Shown here: in pieces, positions 12,501 through 39,260 of the stretch
Layout of the letters: every line of letters starts with the position of its first letter
How positions within the stretch are numbered: the first letter of the stretch is position 1
DNA from: Campylorhamphus procurvoides
Lineage: Eukaryota > Chordata > Aves > Passeriformes > Dendrocolaptidae
Assembly (NCBI GenBank): GCA_013396655.1
Contig: WBMV01004985.1
Coordinates: 62,001-126,000, forward strand
Length of the DNA: 64,000 nt
Direction of reading: 5' to 3'
The notes under the pieces: model-generated
Told to the model about the DNA's origin: nothing
Databases searched by the model: none
What the model saw: only the letters and a program-made list of their open reading frames with translations
Translations under genes and position numbers: made by a program

Positions 12501-14181
12501 TGTTCTTGTAAGTGCATGTCTACATCACAGTATCCAAAGCACAGTGATTGAAGTACTTGATGCTTGTTCTGAAGTGTTTCTGACATGGTTTTGTTTGATA
12601 CTTCCAGTGTGGGAAGTTCACTTTCATCCCTCCAACCCTGACCACTTATTTACATGTTCTGAAGATGGATCTCTTTGGCACTGGGATGCTTCCACAAACG
12701 TATCTGAAAAGCCCTCTTTTCTTCATCAAGGTAAGGCTGTTTGGAGGCTGTCTGCCTTGTCAGTTTAGCAGTTAGCAGCATCATTACAGTCTGTTCTCAC
12801 ATGACCCAATTAATAACACAATCCTAATACGGAAAATTAAAAGCTGGTTTCTTTTCTTAGAAAGAAAGCCCTGATAGGCACTTGAGGAAAACGACTTATA
12901 AGGCTAGCAGTTGTGTGGGGGTTTTTTATGGTCTGATTTTGTGGGTTTTTTTAATCTATGCTACATTCTGACCATTGTGTGAAAGGGCACATCTGGGATT
13001 TCAAAGACAGATTGTGTTCACTTAAAAATCATCTGTATATAGAAAAGATGGAGGCAGCCTGATTGACATTACTGAGTCTCTGAGTGAGCTACACAAAGTT
13101 AAAATACAAAAATAATTGATATGTTAATGAGATAGTAGAATTAGGAATTTACAATTCAAGGTTATAATTGGAATTTTCAGTGAATGAAACCGGATCCTTT
13201 TGCACTGTGGCAGGATTTTAAAGTTATGATACTAACTTAATATAAACATTTACTTTAACATTCTTAATCACAAATTCTGCTAGTGCTTGCCACTTCAGAC
13301 TGTAAACACTGGGGAGACTTTCTGATGTCACTTGCTGCCTTTGGCTTCAAAGTTGTCATTCAAAGTTAAGTTTTATATATGGAAGCGATAGGATTACTGA
13401 TTCAAGTGGCACTGTGCATGTTTTCAGGTATATGAAATATAAATCCCTTAGCATCACTTCAGACACCTGTTAACTTTATGTGGAATAACAGTTCTCAAAC
13501 TGTGAGACTTCAGTTTGAATGTAAAATACAATGTGGAAAAAGTTCAAAGTCAAATACAGGTATATCACTTGCTGCAGAGTAAGTAGGGAGGGGGAACAGT
13601 AGGGATAAGTAGGGAACAGACTTCTGTTCTTCTCTCCTTGTTTTAGTATCTGGCTAGAAAAACTTGCAGGTACTTACACTGTCTGTTCAGTGAGCCAAGT
13701 TCATAGCTGTTGTGATGTATTTGTCTTAACTGAGCACAGGGCTGCTAGCAGGTTTCTATAATCACTTCAAGTGCTTGATTTTTTTTAAGCTATTTTTTCT
13801 TTCATTTACCAAAGAAATATCTGATTACTAATAGGAAAACTGACTTAAATGTAAAGTTACATTCCTATTATGTCTGTTCCATATCTACTATGTTTCTTCA
13901 GTTTCTGAGAACACATAAACTAAATTGAAATCTTTTTTCCCTATCTTCCCTCTTTCCTTCTTTCAGGAGGAAGAACTACTACCTATCTTTCCCACAGTAC
14001 CATTAACCAGTCTGTAGTAAGTGCCTGGCTAAGCAACGATCCTACCAAAGACCGCATGGAAATCACCAACTTAATTCCGAATCAGACTTTGTCTGTGAAT
14101 AGCTTAGATGTTTTAGGATCATGCCTAGTCTATGGTACCGACGCAGAGGCTATTTATGTGAACAGACAACTTTTTGCATGA
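6397..14181 (+). CDS. NUP43: nucleoporin Nup43, complete CDS in 8 exons
   Basis: WD40-repeat subunit of the Y-shaped (Nup107-160) nuclear pore scaffold, which also works at kinetochores in mitosis. CDS exons are 6397-6516, 6707-6829, 8341-8418, 9312-9489, 10596-10731, 11638-11789, 12608-12730 and 13967-14181. All introns are GT-AG and phases agree, giving 374 aa (human 380). The product reads MEDVSAKFVSQKIS at the N-terminus, then KFVSQ, FATGSWDNE, CTGVVCNNPEIVTVGEDGRI, STLHAVTFLR, GQLKIWD, VDRHPNQQHIVATGGQDG, SIWD, WEVHFHPSNPDHLFTCSEDG and LWHWDAS, all matching recalled human Nup43. The WD blades fill nearly the whole protein. The linker at about residues 114-128 is the most diverged part. 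Intron 2 carries an LTR and an assembly duplication (6859-8127) that does not touch coding sequence. Confidence 0.97.
6707..6829 (+). CDS. NUP43: NUP43 coding exon 2
   Basis: Codes residues 41-81 (starting DNRISLWSAGDLGN, ending DVMDMQ) between a CATACAG acceptor and a GTAAAA donor; phase 0 on both sides. Confidence 0.95.
6853..7406 (+). mobile_element. solo LTR of an endogenous retrovirus-like element
   Basis: About 554 bp, starting TGTGGTGG and ending CCTCCACA, the TG...CA ends expected of an LTR. A TATA-like GTATATAAAG lies at 6951-6960, fitting an LTR promoter. AATAG occurs just outside the left end and overlaps the right end, compatible with a short target-site duplication but off by one base for a clean 5 bp repeat. 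It sits in NUP43 intron 2, sense to the gene. A diverged relative lies at 5771-6263. No internal retroviral genes are seen. Confidence 0.7.
6859..7428 (+). repeat. 570 bp direct duplication, copy 1
   Basis: Matches 7558-8127 at a constant offset of 699 bp with no difference found by eye, including about 22 bases of flank beyond the LTR end. Ends at the N at 7429. Confidence 0.9.
7430..7556. other. GC-rich 127 bp insert bounded by single Ns
   Basis: Bounded by N at 7429 and 7557. Its composition is unlike the AT-rich intron around it. It contains a perfect 19 bp inverted repeat, 7496-7514 against 7538-7556, able to form a strong GC hairpin. Its last bases (GGCCCCATCCCCCG) resemble the start of the NUP43 CpG island right after the N at 6264, so it may be a misplaced piece of that island. 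Confidence 0.6.
7558..8127 (+). repeat. 570 bp direct duplication, copy 2 (LTR plus flank)
   Basis: Second copy of 6859-7428. It lacks the first 6 bases of the LTR and starts right after an N. The LTR part ends at 8105; 8106-8127 repeats the unique flank of copy 1, after which ordinary intron continues to exon 3. Confidence 0.9.
8341..8418 (+). CDS. NUP43: NUP43 coding exon 3
   Basis: Codes residues 82-107 (FLDQERIVVASSTGTVTIFR and on) after a CTCCCTTTAG acceptor; donor GTATGT. Matches the human FFDQERIVAASSTG segment. Confidence 0.95.
9312..9489 (+). CDS. NUP43: NUP43 coding exon 4
   Basis: Codes residues 108-166 plus the first base of 167. Contains CTGVVCNNPEIVTVGEDG, nearly invariant with human. 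Donor GTATGT. Confidence 0.95.
10596..10731 (+). CDS. NUP43: NUP43 coding exon 5
   Basis: Completes codon 167 (Asp) and codes through codon 211 plus two bases of 212. Contains STLHAVTFLRTTEILTVNS and GQLKIWDLRQQ. Acceptor CTCTTGCAG, donor GTAAGA. Confidence 0.95.
11638..11789 (+). CDS. NUP43: NUP43 coding exon 6
   Basis: Residues 212-262 plus one base of Met263. Contains DRVPLHCVDRHPNQQHIVAT and the WD repeat SIWDIRQGTMPVSLL. Acceptor TTTGCAG, donor GTAAGT. Confidence 0.95.
11905..12090 (-). mobile_element. CR1 LINE 3' fragment (antisense)
   Basis: Carries the CR1 3' end hallmarks on the minus strand: a start like TCATAGAATCATGGAATGG, then GGCTGGAAGAGATTTAAAGA, CTGCCACAGGCAGGGAC and CCATCCAGCCTGGCCTTGAA. 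It lies in NUP43 intron 6. A 24 bp piece around CTTTTCCCACTTGAT is tandemly repeated inside it, creating the 18 bp palindrome at 11987-12004. Confidence 0.85.
12608..12730 (+). CDS. NUP43: NUP43 coding exon 7
   Basis: Residues 263-303 plus one base of Gly304 (WEVHFHPSNPDHLFTCSEDG then SLWHWDAS). Acceptor CTTCCAG, donor GTAAGG. Confidence 0.95.
13967..14181 (+). CDS. NUP43: NUP43 coding exon 8 (terminal)
   Basis: Residues 304-374 and the TGA stop at 14179-14181. Contains SLDVLGSCLVYGTDAEAIYV and ends RQLFA, close to the human end. Confidence 0.95.
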
Positions 14182-15045
14182 AATGACTGCAGTATCCCTT
14201 TGAAGTACTGAACTACTGGGAAATGTCAGGTTCATTCTTAATGCTACTCGTTAGTCTGTTACTGGTGTGTGGGGGAGGGACCTACAGCTTGGTCCTGGTA
14301 CTGCAGAAGAAATGTGATGTACCTCAGATTCTGACAGCTGTCACTTGCTGCTGATGCTCTGGGATGGGTAACTAAGCAAGCTTACATGCCATGTCTTCCT
14401 TACTGCCTGTTTGGTTTTGATAAGCAGGACAGCAGTCACTAGGGCAAGATTTTCGCTGTAAAGTTATGTCCATAATACACGTGCGCATAAAAACAGAAGA
14501 AAAGGTAAACCTTGGATTTTTATTTTTCCCTGTAAAGATATTTTTCAAGTATTATTTCTAAAGCAAAATCATGGGGTTCTTTGAAATTCTTTTTATGTCA
14601 CCTGAGAGAGATGGGGGGTTTTTTAAGCAGAGTTTTTTTTATATATTATGGGGAACATAACTTTTAGTGTTAGTTCATGAGAATTGGAAGGAAAACTGTT
14701 AAAGCTATGAAATGTGAAAGGTTCTATAGGAATCTAAGTATTCTGGTAACATTATGCTGAATTATTTACAGTTTTATCATGGATGGTGCATGTTAAGACC
14801 TGATAATGCACCAGTAAATCTCCCAACCAAAAATAGGTTTTTTATAATTAAGGAATTGTATTTGACAGATGTATTGGCTGTGTTTTCAGGTGTAAGAATA
14901 AGACCTTCTAAACTTGAGACATTGTCAAAATTTCATGTCTGGTCTGTTGAAATCTTTGAAAAGTTCAGTTTTATGATTAGCATTGTACCTACCTTTTGTT
15001 ACAAAGAACCCTTTCTCTTTTTAATAAACAGTTTTGCACAAGAGT
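14182..15045 (+). other. NUP43: NUP43 3'UTR with poly(A) signal
   Basis: AT-rich non-coding sequence after the stop. The best poly(A) signal is AATAAA at 15023-15028, so cleavage is likely near 15040-15050. The exact end is inferred. Confidence 0.6.
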
Positions 15046-15599
15046 AGTGGTCTGGGTTACTAAATCCGTTCAAGCAGATGTGCTTGCACTCTTCTTTGCA
15101 GGAAGGTAAAAACCATAATGTTAACCATAACTTACTTGGACTGATCCTGGGTATGCAAACTGAAGGATGGAGAGAAACCTCAGGATCTGGGCAGCAACAG
15201 GCTAGTTACAAGGTCTTATGTGGTATTTTCCACCATAACCACCTGGGAGAGTACTTTACTTCACAGGCAGTGGTGGCAAGCACACCTTACCTGATCCGAA
15301 ATCCTTGTGTCTGGCTGCAGGAGCTGGATGACAGGGCTGTCCTCCCTTCATCGGGCCATGCATGGCCTTGCCAAGAGGCTCGTTAGAGTAGCCTAAATTT
15401 TGCTTCCCGAGGTGCAAAAGATGGAAATGACATGGATGGACGGGAAACAAACGCCCGAGCTGCGGCTCCCAGTGGCACCCGGTGGGTCCTCCTTCCTGTA
15501 GGTCCGTACCGAGTCCATCGTTCGGGCAGCAGCTGCAGCAGGAGCCTCGGCGGGGCTGTCCTTCCCCCCGTCCCCGCTCCATGAGGCAATCCCTGTTCC
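15046..15599. other. NUP43-LATS1 intergenic spacer
   Basis: Short spacer between the NUP43 poly(A) region and the LATS1 CpG island. GC content rises to the right from about 15400. No exon or RNA gene recognised. Confidence 0.5.
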
Positions 15600-16030
15600 G
15601 TGCGCTATCCCTATTCCTGTCCCGTCCCGGTGTGTGGGCTCCCGGCGTTGCGGGCCCCGCGCGGGGCAGGCCGGGATGCGCCCATATCCGGGCGGCTCCG
15701 CGGCGGGGACACCGACAAAATGGCGGCGCCGAACTGAGCGGCCCGGGCCGGCGGGGGCACCGAGCGGGCGCTGCGCCATCGCCGAGCGGCGGGCGGCCCG
15801 AGCCACACAGCCACACAGACAGGGAGGGGCCGCGGCCGGTCGTGGCCGCACGGGTGGGGCCGAGCTCCGAGCGNCAGCGCGCCTTGGCCCGCAGAGGCTG
15901 CCCCGGCGCCCGGCTGGCCCGGAGGATCGCTCCTGGGGCGCCGGCAGCCAGTGCTGCTGCTGCGGGGAGCCAACTCGAGTGTGCGGGGAGGAGAGAGCGG
16001 TGTCCCCCAAGAGATGGAACGCGCCCAGTG
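15600..16030 (+). promoter_or_regulatory. LATS1: LATS1 CpG-island promoter with YY1 motif
   Basis: CpG-dense block starting about 560 bp after the NUP43 poly(A) signal. AAAATGGCGGC at 15717-15727 is a strong YY1 site of the type found just downstream of TATA-less start sites. A non-coding LATS1 first exon should lie here, joined to the exon acceptor near 19877, but I cannot fix its donor. A single N at 15874 marks an uncertain base or join inside the island. Confidence 0.7.
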
Positions 16031-19000
16031 AATGCACAGTGCTCCTGGTGCTCACCTGGTCGCTTCCAGCTCAGGCTTCCCTGACCTGTAGTTCTGTTTA
16101 CGACATGATTTCAGGGTCTAGTTTTCTCTTTCTATGGGAACTTTTAGCACTGGAAGCGCATCCTTTGACAAATTGCTGTTACAGCTCTATGACTTCTTAC
16201 TTGAAGAACAGCTTTCTTTTGTTGGTTTGAACCAAGACCCCTACAAACTCAATTTTATGACTTCCATAGTCTTGATTGCTCTCTTTTTCCCTGGCAGTAA
16301 AGTGTTGTGATTATGTATAAAGACATTAGAACGGGTACGTGAGAGAGGATACCAAAATAGATTCATGTGTGACATTCAATACTTAAGTGTAAATATGAAT
16401 ATTTATATTCAAAACTTTTGGACATAAATGCTTGAGTTACATTATAAAGCTGTGTATTTTCCCCCCAGAAAATCTTGGAGGTCATTGACAGTTGTGTGCA
16501 GCCGTTCACAGAACCATTAAATGGTTTGTGCTGGAAGCAGCCTTGGAGTTCCAATGGCCATGGGTAGGGACACCTCCCACTAGACCAGGTTGCTCTGAGC
16601 CCCATCCAACCTGGCCTTGAATGCTTCAGTGTTTTCATTCAAACACCTGTTTTAAAGTCTAATCTTTAAGGATTATAGTGTAATAAAACAAGGTGGGATT
16701 TTTTTTTCCTTACAGTTTGACCTGTAGAAGAAAATTCTGTATCCCCACATTTTGAAAAGATTATTTCTTAAAAATTCCTATAGGGAAGTGAAGCATTTCA
16801 TCATCAGAGACATCTTCTTTGGCAAGGAGATGATTTAATGATGTAAAACTGCAAGGGGGCATAGACATCAGTTCCCTTGGATGCAGTTGGTGTTTGCTAG
16901 TTAGAAGTACAAAGTTGATATACATTTCTTACTCAGCAGTCAACATTTTCTTGCTTTAAAATGTGTGCAAACGTCTGTAAGAGGAGGTGACTTGTGAATT
17001 CTGAGGTTCATGTATAAAACAAGGTGAACTGTAGTAAATCTTGTTTTCTGGAGGACCAATTCGTTTTGGTTTCTGAGAATTAAGACTTAGTTTCACATGC
17101 ACATCAAACTGCTGGTACCTATCAGTGCTGCCAAAAAAAACAACCCACCAAAAGAAGTTACTGTTTATCTAGGTTCCTTAGCTTGGTTCTCACTGTGTGG
17201 CCTTACAAACAATTATGCTCTTGGTGGTAAATGGTGGGAGATAACTGGCCTGGCTGGTTTACACTGCTAAAGCTATACTGCTTCTTAAAACTTAAGTTTG
17301 ATGCAGCTTGATATTCCAAGGCTGGTCCTGATTTATTGTTTAAGTGTCCTGTTAATTTGACCTTGATTTCTCTTTGGAGTGTTAGATTTGTCTATCTCAG
17401 CTACCCAAGGTGTAATCGTAAATGAATGTTGAAATACCAGGTGAAATATGTAAAATATGTAGGTGCAAAACAACTGTTTTCTCTTGAATTCCAACCCTTT
17501 GGAGTTTGTTAAAGGCAGTAACTCATGTATAGACTTTTTTTTTCATTACTCATTGGTATATGTGTGACACAATACCAAGTATTTTGGCTTTGATTATCCT
17601 GCCAGTGGTATAGTCATTACTCCTGACTGAATTTGAACAATAATCTAGATTACTAAATCTCTATGATATTTTGCCTAGTTGTCCTATGTTCTGGGGTGAG
17701 TTTGTGTTAGAGGTTTCGCTTTTCTGGAGGTGCTGATTCTTTCAAGCATTGCTGGCATATATCCTTGCAGCACTTGTGTAACCAACATGTGTTTTTTGAA
17801 GGTCACTTAGAAGGAAAAGGAGCATCCATAACAAAACTTGTAAGATGGTCTAAATATACTAACTTCATTTTCTTTGGAAAAAGGGTTTTTGGCAAAGTAT
17901 TTTCAATGTGGTCTTAAGTATGGCATGTTTTGAAAGTGGCCAAAATTAAATTACATTTTAATTGCTCTCATGCTGTAGTTTCTGCTGATTTCTGGATTTC
18001 TTAATACTTTGGGCAAAATTTCACTGTTAATTACTAAAATTCACCTACATGTCTGGTGATCGTTTCCTTCTTGAGTGAGTACTAAAGAATTGCATGCTAT
18101 CAGACTGCATGAAATTAACTACCCAATTACACTCATGTAAGGTTTCAGACTTATCACAGGGCAAAGAAAGCTTGTGGGTGCAGTTATACCTCTTAAGATA
18201 TAGATAGTTTTATAGAAGAAATTCTGTTATTTCTTAAATGGTTCTCCAAGGAGAACGGGGTTAAGTGAATGTCCCTTGTGTTTCTTTTTGTAGTCATCAT
18301 TTATGTATTACTTCCCAGCTTTCAGATTTTATTTATATATCAGTAGCATTCATCTTTAATTCATATAATTTGCAGGGTTCTTTCTTCTATTAACTTGTCA
18401 TGTTCTTCCTCAATCACTGAATCATTAATTGTTTTATGACAATGTAAGTATGATAGAAGTGAAGCGTGGATGAAGAAAGTGACTTTTTTGTAGACTGTGT
18501 AAAATTCAGACATCTGTTTTATTTATGTCTAATATGAGAAGCACTTATCAACAGAGTATTTCTTTAAGAGACAAAAGATACTTGCAGACATCTGAATCCT
18601 CAAAAATAACCCTTCAGAAAACTGGGAATAAAAATTTTTAGCACTTTGAGAAATTGAAACAGCAAAATAAGAATGTTTCAATATTGCTAGTTAGGCATTG
18701 CATGATAGTAAAGGTACAGTGTGAGGTGAGCTTTACCATTTTATTTGTCTTTGAAGAAAAGACAGTGGTAAAATTTATTTTTTTAACTTGCACTTAGTAA
18801 CTGATCTTCCCTCTGTGAAACAACAGAGACTGAAAAAGTTTTATTTTATGATATTCTAAAGAGTCAAATGCTCTGTAACTTCAGTGTTTCACTGTGATTG
18901 CTCTATCCCTTGTCACAGCAGTTACAGTACTAACTAGTGCTCAGCTCAAATGCAGAGATTTGAGTTCTCTGCAGACATGGGGCTCGTTCCCTGATGAGTC

Positions 19001-19876
19001 AGCGCCTTCAAAATGCAAACGTTTTTTATTTGGCTTTTGGCAGAAAATTTTGTTTCCCTTACCAAATGTCATAGCTATGCTCTCAGTGAATTTTATGCTT
19101 AAGTTGTTAAACAATTTTACAGTAAAAAAAATCTATTCAGTTTTATTTGTTTCTCCCCCTGCTCTCATCTTCCCTCAAGTAAAGTCAATTTAAAAATTAC
19201 TTGACTATGAACAAAGCCTGGTTCAAGGAGACTCAAGCTAAGAGACTGTGACAGGCTTAGGAAACTGAACCCTTAAACAGTTTCAAATGGCAGATGGTAC
19301 AAGAAATCATAAAGTTGCATGTAGTGAGCTAGGCAAGTGTTTACTTTTTACATATGTGACTGCTAAGAACGGATAAAAACATTTCAATTATATGCTCTTA
19401 CAGGTGTCCTTCTCATTTCCATCTGTTTGGGGAGCTTGATGTCAAAAGCTCCATATCCTGGCTAAGTGGGTAGTAGAATTGGCACTTTCAGCTAAAAAGG
19501 TGGTGTTGGAAAGAACATAGGTGACAAATGGAAACAGGACACAGCAGAGAGGGGAGGCAAAGAAGCAGGGCTGAGGTATCACAGCAGTTCGCATCTGCTC
19601 TGGAAGGCTTTGTCCACCACCCAGAGGAACTCTTCTTCGTCCACGTTTTACAATTCAGGACTGTTCGGACTTGAGACACCTAAAACTGTTGTTAAAAGCC
19701 CAACACAGTTTGTAAATTAGGTTCAGTAAAGACTGCCTGAAGAATTTTCTTAGCAGGTTTTTAGTATCTGTGAAGGGAATGCTCCATGTGAATGTTTCAC
19801 CACCACCAATGCTACATTGTGAGGTTTTTTTACTGCTGTATGTATAATGTGATTTTTTGTTTTGTTTTGCTAACAG
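16031..19876 (+). other. LATS1: LATS1 intron 1 (5'UTR intron)
   Basis: AT-rich sequence between the CpG promoter and the first coding exon. Apart from the CR1 fragment near 16.5 kb I see no recognisable element. The exact 5' edge is unknown because the non-coding exon donor was not found. Confidence 0.5.
16498..16636 (-). mobile_element. CR1 LINE 3' fragment (antisense)
   Basis: Minus-strand CR1 tail in LATS1 intron 1, with TGGCCATGGGTAGGGACACC, TCCCACTAGACCAGGTTGCT and CCCATCCAACCTGGCCTTGA. Typical avian CR1 3' consensus, truncated on both sides. Confidence 0.88.
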
Positions 19877-20031
19877 AGCAGCAGTTTTGTGTGGTGACGA
19901 ACTCCAGCACTGCAGGAACCAAGGTTTCACAGTGAAGAGCCACTGCTTTTGCAAGTTCTGACACCAGCCAGTCTTCCTTGAATTCTGGTGTGTGCGAGTC
20001 CTTGGTGAAGGTTGCATATATACATGTTTTC
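19877..20031 (+). other. LATS1: LATS1 5'UTR part of first coding exon
   Basis: A good acceptor (TTGCTAACAG) ends at 19876. An ATG at 19978, in frame with no stop in between, could extend the protein by 18 residues (MNSGVCESL and on). The human-like start at 20032 is preferred. Confidence 0.55.
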
Positions 20032-35044
<15,013 letters not shown>

Positions 35045-38000
35045 TAGAGGAATAAGCATCAAAAACTAATGAATTTTGCAGCTATAGTTTTTGAAAAATG
35101 TCTGTTAAGAGACTTGAAAGCAGATTGCTATGGTAAATACATGCACACTTTTTTTGAAACACTAGGAACGTGATATCTTCTCCCTTCCTCTCTGTACATT
35201 TTGTTTCCCCAGAATACTGGGAAATCCTTCTCAAACATTAATTTATTCCAGTGATGTTAATTGTTTAATTTAGAAGAGATTTGATGTTAGGTGAAAAAAA
35301 TATCACTTGAATTTTATCAGTTCTCTGTACTCTAAGTACTCAAAATAGGAAATAGTGATTTATTATTTTCCCCCCACCAAGGTGATGCCTGGTATCTATT
35401 TGTACATATATTGAATAATTCTAGAAAACAAATCTCAGTTTCAGCATTTTTACTGACAGTTTTTCCATGCGTTGACCAAATATAAACCCTACTTTACACT
35501 AATAAAGCTCTCTGATACATTTCTGAAGAGGAGGAAAAAAAAGCTGCTGTACCCTCACTTCTCACTGTATTTAGCCTCATTATTCACAGTGTTGGGAAAA
35601 TGGAGACATCTATCTGGTGAAACATTTCCAGCTACTGTGCAAGTGGCCTAGTTCTCAGCTTTGAAACAAGAAAGTGTCAGTCTGTGCTCTAGTGTGATTG
35701 TAAGATGATAAAGCATTAGAACTAGTAGTTTATTGAGTAGTACTTGGATTTGACATTAGTAACACTGTAGCATGTGACTGGTACTTTCAAAGCAGAACTG
35801 CTCACTCAGAAACAACTTGATCATCTCCTGTCATCAGTTCTCCTATAGATACTGGAGGAAAAGAAGCTTTAGAGAAAACACTTTCTGAAACCTAGTTTAA
35901 TTTTCTGACTACAACCAAACTGTAAAGTGTGTACAGTGCTGCTTGAGTTGGAATTCTTAGGTTTAAAAGTTAATTTTAGAGTAGTTTATTATGAATTTGA
36001 GATAGCAATGGGAAAAGATTATGGCTTTTGAGGCTGTTGTGGAGACCCATTTCACTTGGCTGGAACAGTTTTCCTCCTGGTTACCCAGACAGTGAGAAAG
36101 AGCACTCTGCACCAGCCCATCTGAGCCATCAGGACAGTGTCAATGGTCTGTCTTTCACAGCCCAGCTCAGAACAGAATTAGGAGCCTCCAGCTGTGTCTG
36201 CTGCCTTCTGCATTACTGATTCCATAACTTCTGGCAGCAGGTGGTCAGGCATCCCCATGGGTCTCATGGTGGGAGGGTACTGAGCCTGTTGAAGTTATTG
36301 GGAGTATGGACAGGAGCAGCCCTCTAAGCAGCTTCCCTGAGACAAGACCAGGAGTTAGAGATGAGAGTGAGAAAGAATTATGTTTTTATCACTCTTTCTC
36401 CTCAATTTAACACAGTGGTAAAGAAAGTGCACTATTTTTAGTAAACTTTTTGTCTTTTAAAATATTTCCTCCTCCTTGGAATTGAATTCCAATGGTTAAT
36501 CTAATAACATGCCTGTAAGCATTACTGCTTTCTTAAATTATTACTTTTGTCATTGCACTTGCATTGCAACTGTCTAAATATCATGAAATTGGTGTTCATA
36601 GCTGTTCTTGTAACACCAGTTACTAGTTTACTTTTCTCACCAAGCTGGTTGGTTTATTTCTGGCCATTTGTTCTTTTTCTGTGCTCCAGTCCAGTGTCTC
36701 TCTTCATGCCAGTGCAACTGTCTATAGTACTGTTCTAAGTATAGGATCAAAGAAAAAACTACTTGGTAGTTGGAGTTTCCTTTCTTGTGTGATCCAGTTT
36801 CTGGTGTGGTCCATAAATGATTCATACTGGCATAACTGAGGAAGGTCTGAACGGCAGTGTGTTGGCAGTGAGGAAACTTCTTAAATATACTTGGTCACAG
36901 GAGGAGAAGTTAGTGGAAGTTCACGCCTCTACTGTGAAGTGCTTGTAATGGTTAGAAGATGATCATGAGGTGTTTTCTCAAACAAGTAGTTAGTTACTTT
37001 CTATAATGAAAATGAGTTTGCAGTTTAATAAAACAATTCCAGTTCTGTCTGCCTTTTCCACAGCTGTTGAAATAAAATAGCTTTTAAGATTCATTTCATT
37101 TCGCTTAAATATTATAAAATGGCTGCAGTGCATAACTACTCCATTTTATATATTATGTAAAAAAGATTGCTTTTCATGTAAATAAACTTTAAAGATTATC
37201 CTCCTTCATAGAAAGTATCCCAGTAAAACTGGTCTGCTTCTCTTGGAGTAAAGTATAATATATTACTGGTTAAAGGTAACTTAATCAAGCCTGCCTTACC
37301 ATTTGTGAAGTGGGCAGAGAAAATAATGTCAATTCTTCATTTAATTGACTCTTAAAATTGCCTTTTCATATGAGTATATTTCTCTGCCTGCACTGCACTA
37401 TGGTGTATTCCTGCTTAATACTATTACTGGTCTTTAAACAATTTATAAATAAATTAAAAAAAAAGGGTCCTGTAAAGGCACCATTGGTCTATACAAGCAA
37501 ACCCAATTGCTTTTATTAAAGAAAATTACTGATTCTTTTAAGAACATGTGCAAGTACTGAAATACTAAATACTATTTTGCCTTTTTTAAACAAATACAGG
37601 AAAAGCTCACATCTTTAGCATTTGGTAGATGCTTCTGGCATTTCCTAATATCATGTTAGAAGTTGTAATGTACCTTGTTTGAATTTTGCCACCTATATGC
37701 TGCAGTATTATGTATTTCCTTGCAAAAAATAGTTTGTTACAGTCCAAGCTCTCCTCTGAGAAAGTTAGTTACACATAAATGTTGTCACAACTCTCTAACA
37801 TGCTCTGCCTTGCCCATGTTTTGAAACTTCACGTTTCGTACATAGATTCAGAGTCTATTATAGAGATTCTTCATAGCTGCTGCTTACAACATGGGCGTTT
37901 CACTGGTGATCTATGATGGGGATTGGTTTGTACAGGCAGTAGCGAAGAGAGGCTCCTAACCAGCAGCTGTGGAATTCTGCAGTAAGTTTTAGTTGAGGTT

Positions 38001-39260
38001 GCTTTCACTTTTTAAACCATGAAATCAAGTTTCTCTTTTATGTGCCCTTGTATACATATTCATTGTATTTATAAAATGTTCTATAATCCTATAACTGTAC
38101 TGTAAATACTATTTGATACTCAGTGGCAGTCTATCCTCGGGCAGGCCCTCTTGCTGTATCTTTTCTATCCTTGATTTGTAATAGAATCTATAGAATATAT
38201 GGCTAGAAAGTCTCTTTGAGACTGATGTGTCTTCTGCTGTTGCAAAGCTGTGAGTGGGAATGATTTATTTAGACTCCTTTTAATATTATTCATCTAATAG
38301 GCAGTGCAGTGGGTGCATTCTTAGATGATGCTGCTGTCACTGAAGATACTATTAGGCTTTTGTTTCAGATGTCGTCAGTGTTTCAGATCAGACCTTTAAT
38401 CTGTTTGCTTTATTTCAGCCAAAGCAAAAAGATAATAAATTGGGTCAATGTTATAGTAAAATGTTTGAAAGCCTTAAGATGCTCATGATAAAGGCACTAT
38501 TCAAGTTTACTGATTTATATATATCTATATAGATATATATAGACATATTCCATGTGTGTATATGTATATATATATAATGTCTTTTTTGTATTATAAGACT
38601 ATCAGTTCTTTTGGATTCTCCAATTAAATACATAGACCACTGCACAATTCTCCTTAAGCAAATTGTTCTTTTTTTCCATGCTTGGCTAGTAAACTTGACA
38701 ATCTTGCATTATCTCATGGCCACAGTAAGTTATTCACTGGTCTTTTCAGTAATCTTTACTTGTCTCTGTCGTGACATGGGCATCCCCTTTTGCCAGGTTT
38801 CTGCATACCTATAGTCCAGCTATGTGTGTGGTGTGTGATCTCTGAATGCTTTCTTGGGATGTGTGGGTCTTAGAGGGTTAGAGATGCTGGCTTGGACCAC
38901 AATCTCCCAAGTCCCCTGGTGTTCATTTGGAAAGAATGTGCATCTTTTCTGCTGACTTTTCGAGTACTGGAGCATCTGGACCCTTTGTCCATGAGTGCCA
39001 GATTTCCAGTTTGTCTGTGCCTGGTAGTTGAGGAGCTGAGGCTTCCTTGCCCTGCTGCCTGAACACACAGCATGTGTGTTTGACCTAGGGGACAGGATGT
39101 GAGTGGATGGTTGCATTGACACCTTCTTAAAAGTTATTTCATAATAAGAGAAAGAATTCCAGCACTTGTGAACAGCCTGAGTTATTGGCTACCAGTAGTC
39201 AGTGACATTCCTGAGTTTTAGAAACTGTTTATCCTGGAGTAATAAAAACCACACTGTGTA
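35045..39260 (+). other. LATS1: LATS1 3'UTR region with several poly(A) signals
   Basis: Non-coding, AT-rich. AATAAA signals lie at 35501, 37027, 37181, 37448 and 39241, allowing short and long 3'UTR forms. A Pumilio-type TGTAAATA lies at 38101-38108. Which end is used cannot be told from sequence. Confidence 0.5.
38514..38577. repeat. AT-rich simple repeat
   Basis: Imperfect (TA)n with ATAGATATATATAG and TGTATATGTATATATATATA segments, in or beyond the LATS1 3'UTR. Confidence 0.8.

Noticed and set aside
15256..16230. Several overlapping 120-220 codon frames on both strands
   Set aside because: All lie in the LATS1 CpG island, where high GC removes stop codons; Arg/Pro/Ala-rich translations with no known motif.
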